Below are positions 53,054 through 61,078 of a DNA stretch of 64,000 nt, piece by piece. The notes under the pieces are model-generated. The model had not been told where the DNA came from, did not search any database, and was given only the letters and a program-made list of their open reading frames with translations. Origin of the DNA: Rhodanobacter spathiphylli B39 (GTDB lineage Bacteria; Pseudomonadota; Gammaproteobacteria; Xanthomonadales; Rhodanobacteraceae); NCBI RefSeq assembly GCF_000264295.1, contig NZ_AJXT01000004.1, positions 496,001-560,000 of the forward strand, read 5' to 3'. The translations under genes were made by a program, and so were the position numbers. Positions within the stretch are counted from its first letter, which is position 1. Each line of letters starts with the position of its first letter.

Positions 53054-54802
53054 ATGCACGAAATCGGCTTCATTCGTGATCTTGCCATCGTGATGATCGT
53101 GGCGGGCGCCACCACGATCGTGTTCCAGCGGATGCGGCAGCCGGTGCTGCTGGGCTACATCCTGGCGGGCGTGCTGATCGGGCCGCATACGCCGGGCGTG
53201 CTGGTGGGCGATGCGCGCGCCATCGACGACATTTCCAATCTCGGCGTGGTCCTGCTGATGTTCACCCTGGGCCTGGAATTCAGCGTGCGCAAGTTGCGCC
53301 AAGTCGGCATCGGCGTGCTGGCCGTGGCGGTCGCGGAAGTGGGGCTGATGTTGTGGATCGGCTATGGCATCGGCGGTCTGTTCGGCTGGTCCGGCACGGA
53401 CGCGCTGTTTCTTGGCGCGATCATTTCGTTGTCCTCGACGATGGTGGCCACGCGCACGCTGGCCGAGTCCGGGCAGCGCCAGCAGAAGTTCGCGCAACTG
53501 GTGACGGGCCTGCTGGTGGCCGAGGACATGCTCACCATCGTGATGCTGACCCTGCTCACGGCGGTGGCGATCGGTGGCTCGGTGCAGGCCGACACGGCGC
53601 TGGCCCTGGTCGGGCACCTGGGCCTGTTCGTGATCGTGGGAATGATCCTGGGCCTGCTGCTGCTGCCCCGCCTGGTCGATTACGTGGCGAGCTTCGATCG
53701 CGACGAGACCTTGCTGGTCAGCGTGCTCGGCATCTGCTTCGGCGCCAGCCTGTTCGCGGTGTGGATGGGTTTCAGTGTCGCGCTGGGTGCCTTTCTGGCC
53801 GGCGCGGTGGTGGCCGAATCGCGCAGCGTGGGGCGGGTGCTGCATCTGGTGGAGCCGTTGCGTGACATGTTCGCGGCGCTGTTCTTCGTGGCGATCGGGC
53901 TGAAGATCGATCCCGCGATGCTGTTGCAGTACGCCTTGCCGGCCCTGCTCATCGCGACCGTGGTGATCGTCGGCAAGACCCTGGCCTGCAGCCTGGGCAT
54001 CTTCATCGTGGGCCACGATCCGCGCACGGCGCTGCGCTCGGGCCTGGGCATGGCGCAGATCGGCGAATTCTCGTTCGTCATTGCCACGCTTGGACTTTCG
54101 CTGGGCGTGGTCAGTGATTTCATCTACCCGATCGCGGTGGCCGTTTCCGTGCTGTGCATGGCCGCGTCGCCGTACCTGAACCGGTCCGCCGAGAGCCTGG
54201 CTAATGGCTTGCGCCGGGTGACGCCGCGCTCGCTGATCCTGCTGGCGAACAGTTACAACGGCTGGCTGGAGAACCTCAAGCCGGTCAACGAGAACGCGGC
54301 CATCGCGGCCATCTTCCGCCGCCTGCTCTGGCACATCGGCATCAACGTGTTGCTGGTGGTGGCGCTGTTCATCGTCGGTGCCTACGTCAATGCGCACAAC
54401 TGGAGCTGGTTCTCGAAGCTCGGCATCGATCGGGAGCTGCGCCACACGCTGATATGGGCCTGCGCGCTGTTCCTGTCGCTGCCCATGCTGATCGCCGTGT
54501 ACCGCAAGGCCGAGGCGCTGGGCATGGTTCTGGCGGAGCTCGGCATCCGCGAGCGGTTTGCGGGCTCCTACACGCAGGCAATCCGCAACGTGCTGGCGCG
54601 GGTCATCCCGCTGGCCACGCTGCTGGCGCTGGCGCTGCTGGTCAGCGGACTCAGTTCGGCGATCCTGCCACCGCGCGGGATCGCCCTGTCGCTGGTGGTG
54701 CTGGTGGTGGTGGTGGCGGTGGTGCTGTGGCGGGGCCTGGTCAGGATGCATGCGCGGCTGCAGGCCGCCCTGAAGGAGACCCTCGAAAAACCTGATCCGT
54801 GA
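53054..54802 (+). CDS. CPA2-family monovalent cation:proton antiporter
   Basis: The first 390 or so residues are a Na+/H+ exchanger domain of the CPA2 (KefB/KefC/YbaL) family with about 12 membrane segments; motifs include GYILAGVLIGPHTPG, LGLEFSVRKL and QIGEFSFVI. KefB and KefC carry a cytoplasmic RCK (TrkA-N) domain after this; it is absent here. Instead residues about 420-575 contain around four further hydrophobic segments (HIGINVLLVVALFIVGA and two or three near 470-560) and a short Lys/Glu tail. The ion specificity (K+ or Na+) cannot be read from sequence. Confidence 0.85.
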   Translation: MHEIGFIRDLAIVMIVAGATTIVFQRMRQPVLLGYILAGVLIGPHTPGVLVGDARAIDDISNLGVVLLMFTLGLEFSVRKLRQVGIGVLAVAVAEVGLMLWIGYGIGGLFGWSGTDALFLGAIISLSSTMVATRTLAESGQRQQKFAQLVTGLLVAEDMLTIVMLTLLTAVAIGGSVQADTALALVGHLGLFVIVGMILGLLLLPRLVDYVASFDRDETLLVSVLGICFGASLFAVWMGFSVALGAFLAGAVVAESRSVGRVLHLVEPLRDMFAALFFVAIGLKIDPAMLLQYALPALLIATVVIVGKTLACSLGIFIVGHDPRTALRSGLGMAQIGEFSFVIATLGLSLGVVSDFIYPIAVAVSVLCMAASPYLNRSAESLANGLRRVTPRSLILLANSYNGWLENLKPVNENAAIAAIFRRLLWHIGINVLLVVALFIVGAYVNAHNWSWFSKLGIDRELRHTLIWACALFLSLPMLIAVYRKAEALGMVLAELGIRERFAGSYTQAIRNVLARVIPLATLLALALLVSGLSSAILPPRGIALSLVVLVVVVAVVLWRGLVRMHARLQAALKETLEKPDP

Positions 54803-54821
54803 GATCGCGACGGTCCCCTGC

Positions 54822-54850
54822 GGGGGGGCGGGGAGGGGGCCGGCACGGGG
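54822..54850 (+). other. G-quadruplex-forming motif
   Basis: Runs of 7, 4, 5 and 4 G residues (54822-54828, 54830-54833, 54835-54839, 54847-54850) are separated by loops of 1, 1 and 7 bases, meeting the standard G3+N1-7 pattern. It lies on the coding strand, 19 bases after the antiporter stop, and partly overlaps a CCGGCAC/GTGCCGG hairpin (54840-54856) that could compete with it. Confidence 0.7.
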
Positions 54851-54897
54851 TGCCGGAATGAACCTTTATCGGGAATGACGGTCTGATCGCCCGATCG

Positions 54898-54926
54898 TTG
54901 CCAAGATCTGACAAGCACCGCACAAT
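54898..54926 (+). promoter_or_regulatory. Candidate promoter of the FKBP gene
   Basis: TTGCCA (54898-54903), a 17-base spacer and CACAAT (54921-54926) form a good sigma-70 promoter with a leader of about 60 bases before the start codon. Confidence 0.55.
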
Positions 54927-54995
54927 GCGAGGCCTGCCTCCATCGGGGGGGCCCGGCCGGCAGTGTCGGCACATCCATACATGAGGGAGTTACGA

Positions 54996-55745
54996 ATGAA
55001 GCACTTTCTGCGTCCCACGCTGACGGCGGCCGCGATGGCTGTTGCGCTGGGCATGACGGCCTCCGTTGCCGCCCAGACGACTGGCGCTGCGGGCACCGTC
55101 GACAAGGCCAAGGCAAGCTACGTTGTGGGTTGGGAAATTGCTTCCCAGGTTCCGCCGATCATGCGCGACGAACTGGATCCGACCGCCGTGGCCAACGCGG
55201 TGAAGGCGGCGCTGTCCGGCCAGAAGCCGACCATGAGCGACACCGAAGCCAAGCAGGTGCACGATGCCTTCATGGCCAAGATCCAGGCCAAGTACCAGGC
55301 CGAGATGACCAAGCTGGCGGCCAAGAACAAGGCCGAAGGCGATGCGTTCCTGGCCAAGAACAAGAGCGCGCCGGGCGTGAAGACGACCGCGTCGGGCCTG
55401 CAGTACCAGGTGATCAGCCAGGGCACGGGCGCCCGCCCGGGTCCGAACGACACGGTCGAGATCAACTACACCGGTACCTTCATCAACGGCCAGGTGTTCG
55501 ATGCCTCGGCCAAGCACAACCCGCCGGGCGCCGCGAAGATCCCGCTGGCCGGCGTGATCCCGGGCTTCCGTGAAGGTCTGCAGCTGATGCAGGTCGGTGG
55601 TCACTACAAGCTGTTCATTCCGTCCGCGCTGGCTTACGGTGCCGAGCCGCAGCCGCCGATGCCGCCGAACGCCACGCTGATTTTCGACGTGACCCTGGTC
55701 AAGACGGGTCCGACGCCGGCTGGCGCCGCTGCGGGCGGCAAGTAA
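54996..55745 (+). CDS. fkpA: Periplasmic FKBP-type peptidyl-prolyl isomerase (FkpA/Mip-like)
   Basis: This enzyme speeds proline isomerisation and acts as a chaperone for exported proteins. The 249-residue precursor has a signal peptide of about 26 residues (hydrophobic LTAAAMAVALGMTASVAA), an N-terminal helical dimerisation domain (about 30-120) and a C-terminal FKBP domain (about 140-240) with VEINYTGTFINGQVFDAS, GVIPGFREGLQLM and the IFDVTLV strand. The ATG at 54996 has GAGGGAG upstream; the in-frame ATG at 54963 has none. Confidence 0.93.
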   Translation: MKHFLRPTLTAAAMAVALGMTASVAAQTTGAAGTVDKAKASYVVGWEIASQVPPIMRDELDPTAVANAVKAALSGQKPTMSDTEAKQVHDAFMAKIQAKYQAEMTKLAAKNKAEGDAFLAKNKSAPGVKTTASGLQYQVISQGTGARPGPNDTVEINYTGTFINGQVFDASAKHNPPGAAKIPLAGVIPGFREGLQLMQVGGHYKLFIPSALAYGAEPQPPMPPNATLIFDVTLVKTGPTPAGAAAGGK

Positions 55746-55788
55746 GCATTACGTAGCAGTTGCCGGAGGCGACTCCGGCGCGAGTTCC

Positions 55789-55827
55789 ACGAAGGGGCGC
55801 GAAGCGATTCGCGCCCCTTCGTGTTTG
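55789..55827 (+). terminator. Rho-independent terminator after the FKBP gene
   Basis: CACGAAGGGGCGCGAA (55789-55804) pairs perfectly with its reverse complement (55809-55824) around a GCGA loop, followed by TTT. A second small hairpin (GCCGGAG/CTCCGGC, 55763-55780) precedes it. Confidence 0.85.
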
Positions 55828-55908
55828 CGGAAATCGCGATGGCCGGATCGAAGCGGTCGCGGCGGCGGTTAGAATGGACGTCCAACTTTTGCGGGAATCG
55901 TCACGACG

Positions 55909-57255
55909 ATGATGAATGTCACTATCTTCGGTACCGGCTATGTCGGCCTGGTCACCGGTGCCTGCCTGGCGGAAATGGGCAACAAGGTGGTTTGCGTGGA
56001 TATCGATGCGGGCAAGGTCGAGCGCCTGAAGCGCGGCGAGATCCCGATCTTCGAGCCCGGGCTCGAGGCAATCGTGCAACGCAACCACGCCGGCGGTCGG
56101 CTCGATTTCACCACCGACGCGGCGCCGGCGATCGCGCATGCCGAATTGATCTTCATCGCCGTCGGCACGCCACCGGACGAGGATGGCAGCGCCGACCTGC
56201 AGTACGTGCAGGCGGTGGCCCGCACCATCGGCCGCCACCTGGATCACTACGCCGTGGTGGTGAACAAGTCGACCGTGCCGGTGGGCACCGCCGATCGGGT
56301 GCGCGAGGCGGTGGCTGGCGAATTGAAGGCGCGCAACGCGACGGTGGAATTCGACGTGGTCTCCAATCCGGAGTTCCTCAAGGAAGGCGCCGCGGTGGAA
56401 GACTGCCTGCGCCCGGACCGCATCGTGGTCGGTTCCTCCAGCGCGCGCGCGGTGGCGGTGCTGCGCAAGCTGTACGCACCGTTCAACCGCAACCACGATC
56501 GCATGGTGGTGATGGACGAGCGTTCGGCCGAGCTGACCAAGTACGCGGCCAACGCGATGCTGGCCACCAAGATCAGTTTCATGAACGAGATCGCGAATAT
56601 CGCCGAGCGGGTGGGGGCCGACGTGGAACTGGTGCGCCAGGGCATCGGTTCGGACCCGCGCATCGGCTACAGCTTCATCTACCCGGGCGCTGGCTACGGC
56701 GGTTCGTGTTTTCCCAAGGACGTGCAGGCGCTGGAACGCACCGCGCACGCGTACGGTTATGACGCCCGTCTGCTGGGCGCGGTCGAGGCGGTCAATCGCC
56801 AGCAGAAGGGCAAGCTGTTCGAGCTGGTCTCGCGCCACTTCGACGGCCAGCTGGCGGGCCGCACGATCGCGCTGTGGGGGCTGGCGTTCAAGCCCAACAC
56901 CGACGACATGCGCGAGGCGTCCAGCCGGCGACTGATGGAGTTGCTGTGGGAAGCCGGCGCCAGCGTGCGTGCGTTCGATCCGGAAGCGCGCGCGGAAACG
57001 CAGCGCCTGTACGGCGATCGCGCGGACCTGGTGCTGTGCGGCGACGCCATGGAAGCCGTTCGCGGTGCCGACGTGCTGGCCGTGGTCACCGAGTGGAAGG
57101 CGTTCCGCAGCCCGGACTTCGCCGCCATCCGCGGGACGCTGGCCGAACCGGCGATCTTCGACGGACGCAACCTGTACGACCCGGCGGTGGTGGAGGAGGC
57201 GGGTCTGGCCTATTACGGCATCGGGCGCGGGCGCAGCCTGCAGTCATCGCCGTGA
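55909..57255 (+). CDS. ugd: UDP-glucose 6-dehydrogenase
   Basis: Ugd oxidises UDP-glucose to UDP-glucuronate for surface polysaccharides or LPS modification. The 448-residue protein has the NAD-binding [10 protein letters not shown] at the N-terminus, [15 protein letters not shown], the catalytic Cys267 in [13 protein letters not shown] and the C-terminal [19 protein letters not shown] codons at 55909 and 55912 are both usable. TAGAAT (55870-55875) is a possible -10, followed by ATGGACGTCCAA (55874-55885). The stop overlaps the slyX start. Confidence 0.96.
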   Translation: MMNVTIFGTGYVGLVTGACLAEMGNKVVCVDIDAGKVERLKRGEIPIFEPGLEAIVQRNHAGGRLDFTTDAAPAIAHAELIFIAVGTPPDEDGSADLQYVQAVARTIGRHLDHYAVVVNKSTVPVGTADRVREAVAGELKARNATVEFDVVSNPEFLKEGAAVEDCLRPDRIVVGSSSARAVAVLRKLYAPFNRNHDRMVVMDERSAELTKYAANAMLATKISFMNEIANIAERVGADVELVRQGIGSDPRIGYSFIYPGAGYGGSCFPKDVQALERTAHAYGYDARLLGAVEAVNRQQKGKLFELVSRHFDGQLAGRTIALWGLAFKPNTDDMREASSRRLMELLWEAGASVRAFDPEARAETQRLYGDRADLVLCGDAMEAVRGADVLAVVTEWKAFRSPDFAAIRGTLAEPAIFDGRNLYDPAVVEEAGLAYYGIGRGRSLQSSP

Positions 57256-57476
57256 ACGACCAGCGCGCCATGTTCGAGCAGCGGCTGGACGAGATGGAGG
57301 TCAAGCTGACCTTCATCGACGAGGCTGTCCAGGCGTTGACCACGGCGGACGCCGACCAGTCGCAGCGAATCGCTGCGCTGGAGCGCGCGTTGCGCGATCT
57401 GCGCGGCGAAATGGCATCGATGCGGGTCGCCCAGGGCAGTGACGCACACGACGAACCGCCGCCGCCGCATTACTGA
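57252..57476 (+). CDS. slyX: SlyX family protein
   Basis: SlyX proteins are small coiled-coil proteins of unknown function. The 74-residue product is mostly one helix with heptad-like spacing ([20 protein letters not shown] and [14 protein letters not shown]) and ends PPPPHY, the conserved family C-terminus. The GTG start at 57252 overlaps the ugd stop (GTGA); ATG at 57270 is an alternative. Overlap with ugd suggests translational coupling. Confidence 0.88.
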   Translation: MNDQRAMFEQRLDEMEVKLTFIDEAVQALTTADADQSQRIAALERALRDLRGEMASMRVAQGSDAHDEPPPPHY

Positions 57477-57507
57477 AATTTGTATCCAACGATCACGGAA
57501 TACCCGC

Positions 57508-58116
57508 ATGGCCGATTCCCTGCGCGATCAGCTGCTCAAGAGCGGCATCGTCAAACAGGTTCAACTCGAGCGCCCCCGCGAGCCGAAGCGGCCGCCGTCG
57601 CCCGGCAAGCCGGCGCGTCATGGCGGCAAGCCTGGTGCCAATACCGGTGGCAAGTCTGCTGCCAGGCCTGGCAGCAAGCCGCAACCACCTGTGGCCGGCC
57701 GCAGCCAGCAGGACATCGACCTGGCCAGGGCTTATGCGTTGCGCGCGCAGACCGAGACGCGGGAGCGCAAGCAGATCGAGCAGGAAGTGGCCGAACAGGC
57801 CCGGCTGCGCCGCGAGCGCAAGCAGAAGATCCAGCAATTGCTTGATGGCAAGGCGCTGAACAAGACCGATGCGGACCAGCCGCGCAATTTCGAGTACGGC
57901 GGCAAGATCCGCCGGGTGCATGTGGACGCCCCGCAGCTTGCCGCGCTCAATGCCGGCGAGCTGGGCGTGGTCCAGCACGGTGGTCGCTACCTGCTGGTGG
58001 CGCGCGAGATTGCCGAACAGGTCCGTGCCATCGATCCGCACCTGCTGGCCTTGCTGGTCGACCCGACGGCATCGGGCGTCGGTGACGATGGCGTGCCGGA
58101 CGACCTGATGTGGTGA
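57508..58116 (+). CDS. DUF2058 family protein (YaiL-like)
   Basis: The 202-residue protein matches the DUF2058 family, whose members are described as nucleoprotein/polynucleotide-associated but lack a proven function. It begins MADSLRDQLLKSGIVKQ, then has a basic Lys/Arg/Gly/Pro-rich segment (about 18-68), a helical region with QQDIDLARAYALRAQTETRE, and the C-terminal RNFEYGGKIRRVHVD domain. The ATG at 57508 follows GGAA. It may be cotranscribed with ugd-slyX (31-base gap). Confidence 0.87.
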   Translation: MADSLRDQLLKSGIVKQVQLERPREPKRPPSPGKPARHGGKPGANTGGKSAARPGSKPQPPVAGRSQQDIDLARAYALRAQTETRERKQIEQEVAEQARLRRERKQKIQQLLDGKALNKTDADQPRNFEYGGKIRRVHVDAPQLAALNAGELGVVQHGGRYLLVAREIAEQVRAIDPHLLALLVDPTASGVGDDGVPDDLMW

Positions 58117-58133
58117 TGGCGACATGAGTCCAT

Positions 58134-58160
58134 GAAAAAGAGCCCGGCGTGCCGGGCTCT
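58134..58160 (-). terminator. Terminator after the fadJ-like gene
   Basis: AGAGCCCGGC (58139-58148) pairs with GCCGGGCTCT (58151-58160). On the minus strand the stem is followed by CTTTTTC (58134-58140), a U-tract, so it ends the leftward fadJ-like transcript; it may also stop the DUF2058 transcript. Confidence 0.85.
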
Positions 58161-58188
58161 CTGGTGGGGGTGACGCGTCATCCAGGGC

Positions 58189-60270
58189 TCAGTGGCTGGG
58201 GGAAGTCGGCAGTTCGAAGCCACCCTGCGCCAGCGTCGGATTGTCCCAGCCATTCTTCGGCTTGAATCGCTCGCCATGGCGTTGCGCCAGTTCCTCGAGC
58301 CTTGCCTTGAGCTTGTCGGCGCCTTCGCTGCGCGTGTACTGGATCGGGCCACCCCGGAACGGCGCGAAGCCGGTGCCGAAGATCACGCCGGCATCCAGCA
58401 GGTCGGCATCATCCACCACGCCATCGGCAAGGCAGGCGATCGCCTCGTTGACCATCGGCAGGATCATCCGGTCGGCCAGATCCGGTGGCGTCACGTACTC
58501 CTGGGGTACTTCGGGTTTCTGCGGCCTGCCGTCCTGCCAGACATACAGGCCCTGGCCATCCTTCTTGCCGCGCTTGCCGGCCTCCAGCTTGTCGTCCAGC
58601 CCCGGCGGCAACTCCAGTCCCAAGAAGGGCGCCAGTTCGCGGCCGACCGATGCGCACACGTCCAGGCCGACAGTGTCGGCCAGCTCGATCGGCCCCATCG
58701 GCATGCCGAACTTCTTCGCCGCGCGGTCCAGCACCGGGCCGGGCACGCCTTCGCTGTACAGGCGCAGCGCTTCCAGCAGGTAGGGCATCAGGATGCGGTT
58801 GACTAGGAACCCCGGCGTGCCCTTGACCGCCACCGGCAACTTGCCGATGGCCTTGCAGAATGCCAGTGCGCGCTTCTCGATCAGCGGATCGAGTCGGTCA
58901 TGCCGCACCACTTCCACCAGCGGCATCTGCGCCACCGGATTGAAGAAGTGCAGGCCCAGGAAGCGCTGCGGCGCGGCCAGGTTCTTGCGCAGCTCGTCCA
59001 GCGGGATGCTGGAGGTGTTGCTGGCCAGGATCTCGTCGGCCTGGAACTGGGGCTCGATGGTGGCGTACAACGCCTCCTTGGCCCCGGCGTTCTCGTAGAT
59101 CGCCTCGATGGCCAGGTCGGCCGCCGCCACGCCGCTGCCGTCGACATCGGCGCGCAGGCGCTGCATCGCCGCCTCGACCTTGTCGGCGGACTTCAGCTTC
59201 TTCTCGTACAGGGTGCGGGCACGATCCAGCGCCGGCTGGATGAACTTCATCTCGCGATCCTGCAGGGTCACGTTGAAACCCTTGAACGCGGCCCAGGCGG
59301 CGATGTCGCCGCCCATCACGCCGGCACCGACCACGTGCACGTGGCTGATTTGCGCGTCGACGCCGGCGCCCTGGCCCTTCAGGCGTTCCTGCAGGAAGAA
59401 GATCCGGATCAGGTTCTGCGCCGTCGGCGTGGTCGCCAGCTTCGCCACCGAGCGTGCCTCGAGCTTCAGTCGCTGGCTGATGCCGGAACCGCCACGCTTC
59501 CACACCTCGATCATCGCGAATGGCGCGGGGTAGTGCTCCTTGCGCACCTTGGCCGCGGTCTGCTTCAGCACGATCGGCGCCAGGATCTGCCGGGCCAGCC
59601 AGGTATTGGTGGCCCAGGCCCTGGCGCGGCGGGCGAACGGTCGCGTCGCGGGGCGACGCAGCAACAGGCGCGCCTCGCTCAGCAGCTCGTCCGGGCGTGC
59701 CAGCCGGTCGACCACGCCCAGGCCCAGGGCGCGCTTTGCCGACAGGGCCTTGCCGGTCAGCATCACCGGCAGCGCCTCGGTGGCGCCGATCAGGCGCGGC
59801 AGGCGCGCGGTGCCGCCCCAGCCGGGATGGATGCCCAGCATCACTTCGGGCAGGGCGATCCGCGTTTTCTCGTCGTCGACGGCGATGCGCTGGCGGCAGG
59901 CCAGGATCAGCTCGGTGCCGCCGCCCATGCAGGCGCCGTGCACGGCGGCCACGGTGGGGCAGGGCAGGCGAGCCAACGCCTCGTAGACGCGCTGGCCGTG
60001 CTCGATGTTCTCCAGCACCGTGTCGTGTTTCGCGTACTCGACGAATTCCTTGATGTCGGCGCCCACGGCGAAGCCCGAGGCCTTGGCCGAGTGGATCACC
60101 ACGCCGGCCGGCTTCTCGATGGCCAGGCGCTCGACGATCTGCTCCAGTTCGTCCAGCACCGCGCGGGAAATCGCGTTGACGCTGCTGTTGGCGCGATCCA
60201 GGGTCAGCGTGACGATGCCATCCTCGCTTTCGCTGGTCTTCCAGTGGTTGAAGCGCAGTCCTTCGAACAT
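58189..60270 (-). CDS. fadJ: Bifunctional enoyl-CoA hydratase/3-hydroxyacyl-CoA dehydrogenase (FadB/FadJ-like)
   Basis: This enzyme hydrates enoyl-CoA and oxidises 3-hydroxyacyl-CoA in fatty-acid beta-oxidation. The 693-residue protein has an N-terminal crotonase domain (about 5-190) with GGGTELILACR and ALPEVMLGIHPGWGGTARL, then an NAD-binding 3-hydroxyacyl-CoA dehydrogenase domain (about 310-490) with HVVGAGVMGGDIAAW and NTSSIPLDEL, and two C-terminal helical domains. The ATG at 60270 (MFEGLRFNHWK) fits xanthomonad homologues; an ATG at 60306 is possible. No thiolase gene is adjacent, so FadB and FadJ are not separated with certainty. Confidence 0.92.
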   Translation of the reverse strand: MFEGLRFNHWKTSESEDGIVTLTLDRANSSVNAISRAVLDELEQIVERLAIEKPAGVVIHSAKASGFAVGADIKEFVEYAKHDTVLENIEHGQRVYEALARLPCPTVAAVHGACMGGGTELILACRQRIAVDDEKTRIALPEVMLGIHPGWGGTARLPRLIGATEALPVMLTGKALSAKRALGLGVVDRLARPDELLSEARLLLRRPATRPFARRARAWATNTWLARQILAPIVLKQTAAKVRKEHYPAPFAMIEVWKRGGSGISQRLKLEARSVAKLATTPTAQNLIRIFFLQERLKGQGAGVDAQISHVHVVGAGVMGGDIAAWAAFKGFNVTLQDREMKFIQPALDRARTLYEKKLKSADKVEAAMQRLRADVDGSGVAAADLAIEAIYENAGAKEALYATIEPQFQADEILASNTSSIPLDELRKNLAAPQRFLGLHFFNPVAQMPLVEVVRHDRLDPLIEKRALAFCKAIGKLPVAVKGTPGFLVNRILMPYLLEALRLYSEGVPGPVLDRAAKKFGMPMGPIELADTVGLDVCASVGRELAPFLGLELPPGLDDKLEAGKRGKKDGQGLYVWQDGRPQKPEVPQEYVTPPDLADRMILPMVNEAIACLADGVVDDADLLDAGVIFGTGFAPFRGGPIQYTRSEGADKLKARLEELAQRHGERFKPKNGWDNPTLAQGGFELPTSPSH

Positions 60271-60329
60271 GGGTCGATACGGTGTGGTGGAGGAGGCCTG
60301 AACCATACCGTCCCGACGCCATGATTGCG

Positions 60330-60344
60330 AGATGTGACACATCT
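60330..60344. promoter_or_regulatory. Perfect palindrome in the fadJ divergent region
   Basis: AGATGTGACACATCT is a perfect 7-base inverted repeat around one central base, about 60 bases upstream of the fadJ-like start and 3 bases before a rightward -35. It has the form of an operator but matches no motif I recognise; it does not fit the CRP pattern. Confidence 0.4.
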
Positions 60345-60346
60345 GC

Positions 60347-60375
60347 TTGACCCTGCGCCGGTGCCGGTGTGAAAT
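60347..60375 (+). promoter_or_regulatory. Candidate promoter of the hypothetical gene and GGDEF-EAL gene
   Basis: TTGACC (60347-60352), a 17-base spacer and TGAAAT (60370-60375) form a plausible sigma-70 promoter with a leader of about 190 bases. The palindrome at 60330-60344 abuts it. No gene is credible between 60271 and 60571. Confidence 0.45.
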
Positions 60376-60571
60376 CGGTCATCATCCGTTGGCACCGAGG
60401 TTGCAGCGGGCGCGACGTGCAGGGCACGGGACGACGGGCTGACGGGCAGGAACAGGGATGCTCCGGCGCGCATCGGTCAACGTGGCAACCAGCGGGCTCC
60501 TTCCCGTCATTTATCCAGGCAGTCGCGGGCTGGCTGACTCCATGGCTTCATCGCCGCCGCACGGGGACGCA

Positions 60572-61066
60572 ATGAATTCGACAATCGCCTCCGTTCCCGT
60601 GCAAGCCGGCAACGAGATCTTCGAACGCATCCTGGCCGCACCCAGCGGACTGGTGGTGCTGGACTGCCAGGACGTGCATGCCCTGATCGATCAGTTTCGC
60701 GCGATCGCGCGGCATACCGGCCAGGCCGTCTACCTCTGGCAACCCGATACCGGGCTGGGCAGCCTGCGCGACGCCCACGTGCGCGTGCCGGACTGTCAAC
60801 GGCTGGGCAACGCGCTGCGCTACATGCAGCAGAGCATGCATTTCGGCGTGTACTTCCTGCTCGGACTCGAGCTGCCGCTGTCGGCGATGGACGGCACCCT
60901 GCTGCGCCAGCTGGCGCGCGCGCCCAAGGGACATCTGCGCCGGGTGGTCCTGATCGATGCGCCCGCCGCGCTGACCGAGCACCTGGGCGACCTGGCGACG
61001 CACATCGGCAGCCATGACAGCCAGCCCCGGCGCCTGCGCCTGCGCGACGGCCGCTGGCTGGTCTGA
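60572..61066 (+). CDS. Hypothetical protein coupled to the GGDEF-EAL gene
   Basis: I do not recognise this family. The 164-residue product has no signal peptide or membrane segment. It has a hydrophobic core strand LVVLDCQDVHAL near residue 25, alternating strand/helix pattern (VYLWQPDTGLGSL, GVYFLLGLELPLS, LRRVVLIDAPAALTEHL), suggesting an alpha/beta fold such as a degenerate receiver or ATPase fragment. GGGGA just upstream favours the ATG at 60572; an ATG at 60542 is possible. It is 12 bases before the GGDEF-EAL gene, so the two are almost certainly cotranscribed and may work together in c-di-GMP signalling. Confidence 0.75.
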   Translation: MNSTIASVPVQAGNEIFERILAAPSGLVVLDCQDVHALIDQFRAIARHTGQAVYLWQPDTGLGSLRDAHVRVPDCQRLGNALRYMQQSMHFGVYFLLGLELPLSAMDGTLLRQLARAPKGHLRRVVLIDAPAALTEHLGDLATHIGSHDSQPRRLRLRDGRWLV

Positions 61067-61078
61067 GGCGAGGACACG

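Noticed and set aside
52937-54751. 604-residue Gln/His/Arg-rich frame antisense to the antiporter gene
   Set aside because: The composition is that of a reverse-complemented membrane protein gene; the antiporter frame has clear motifs and a start.
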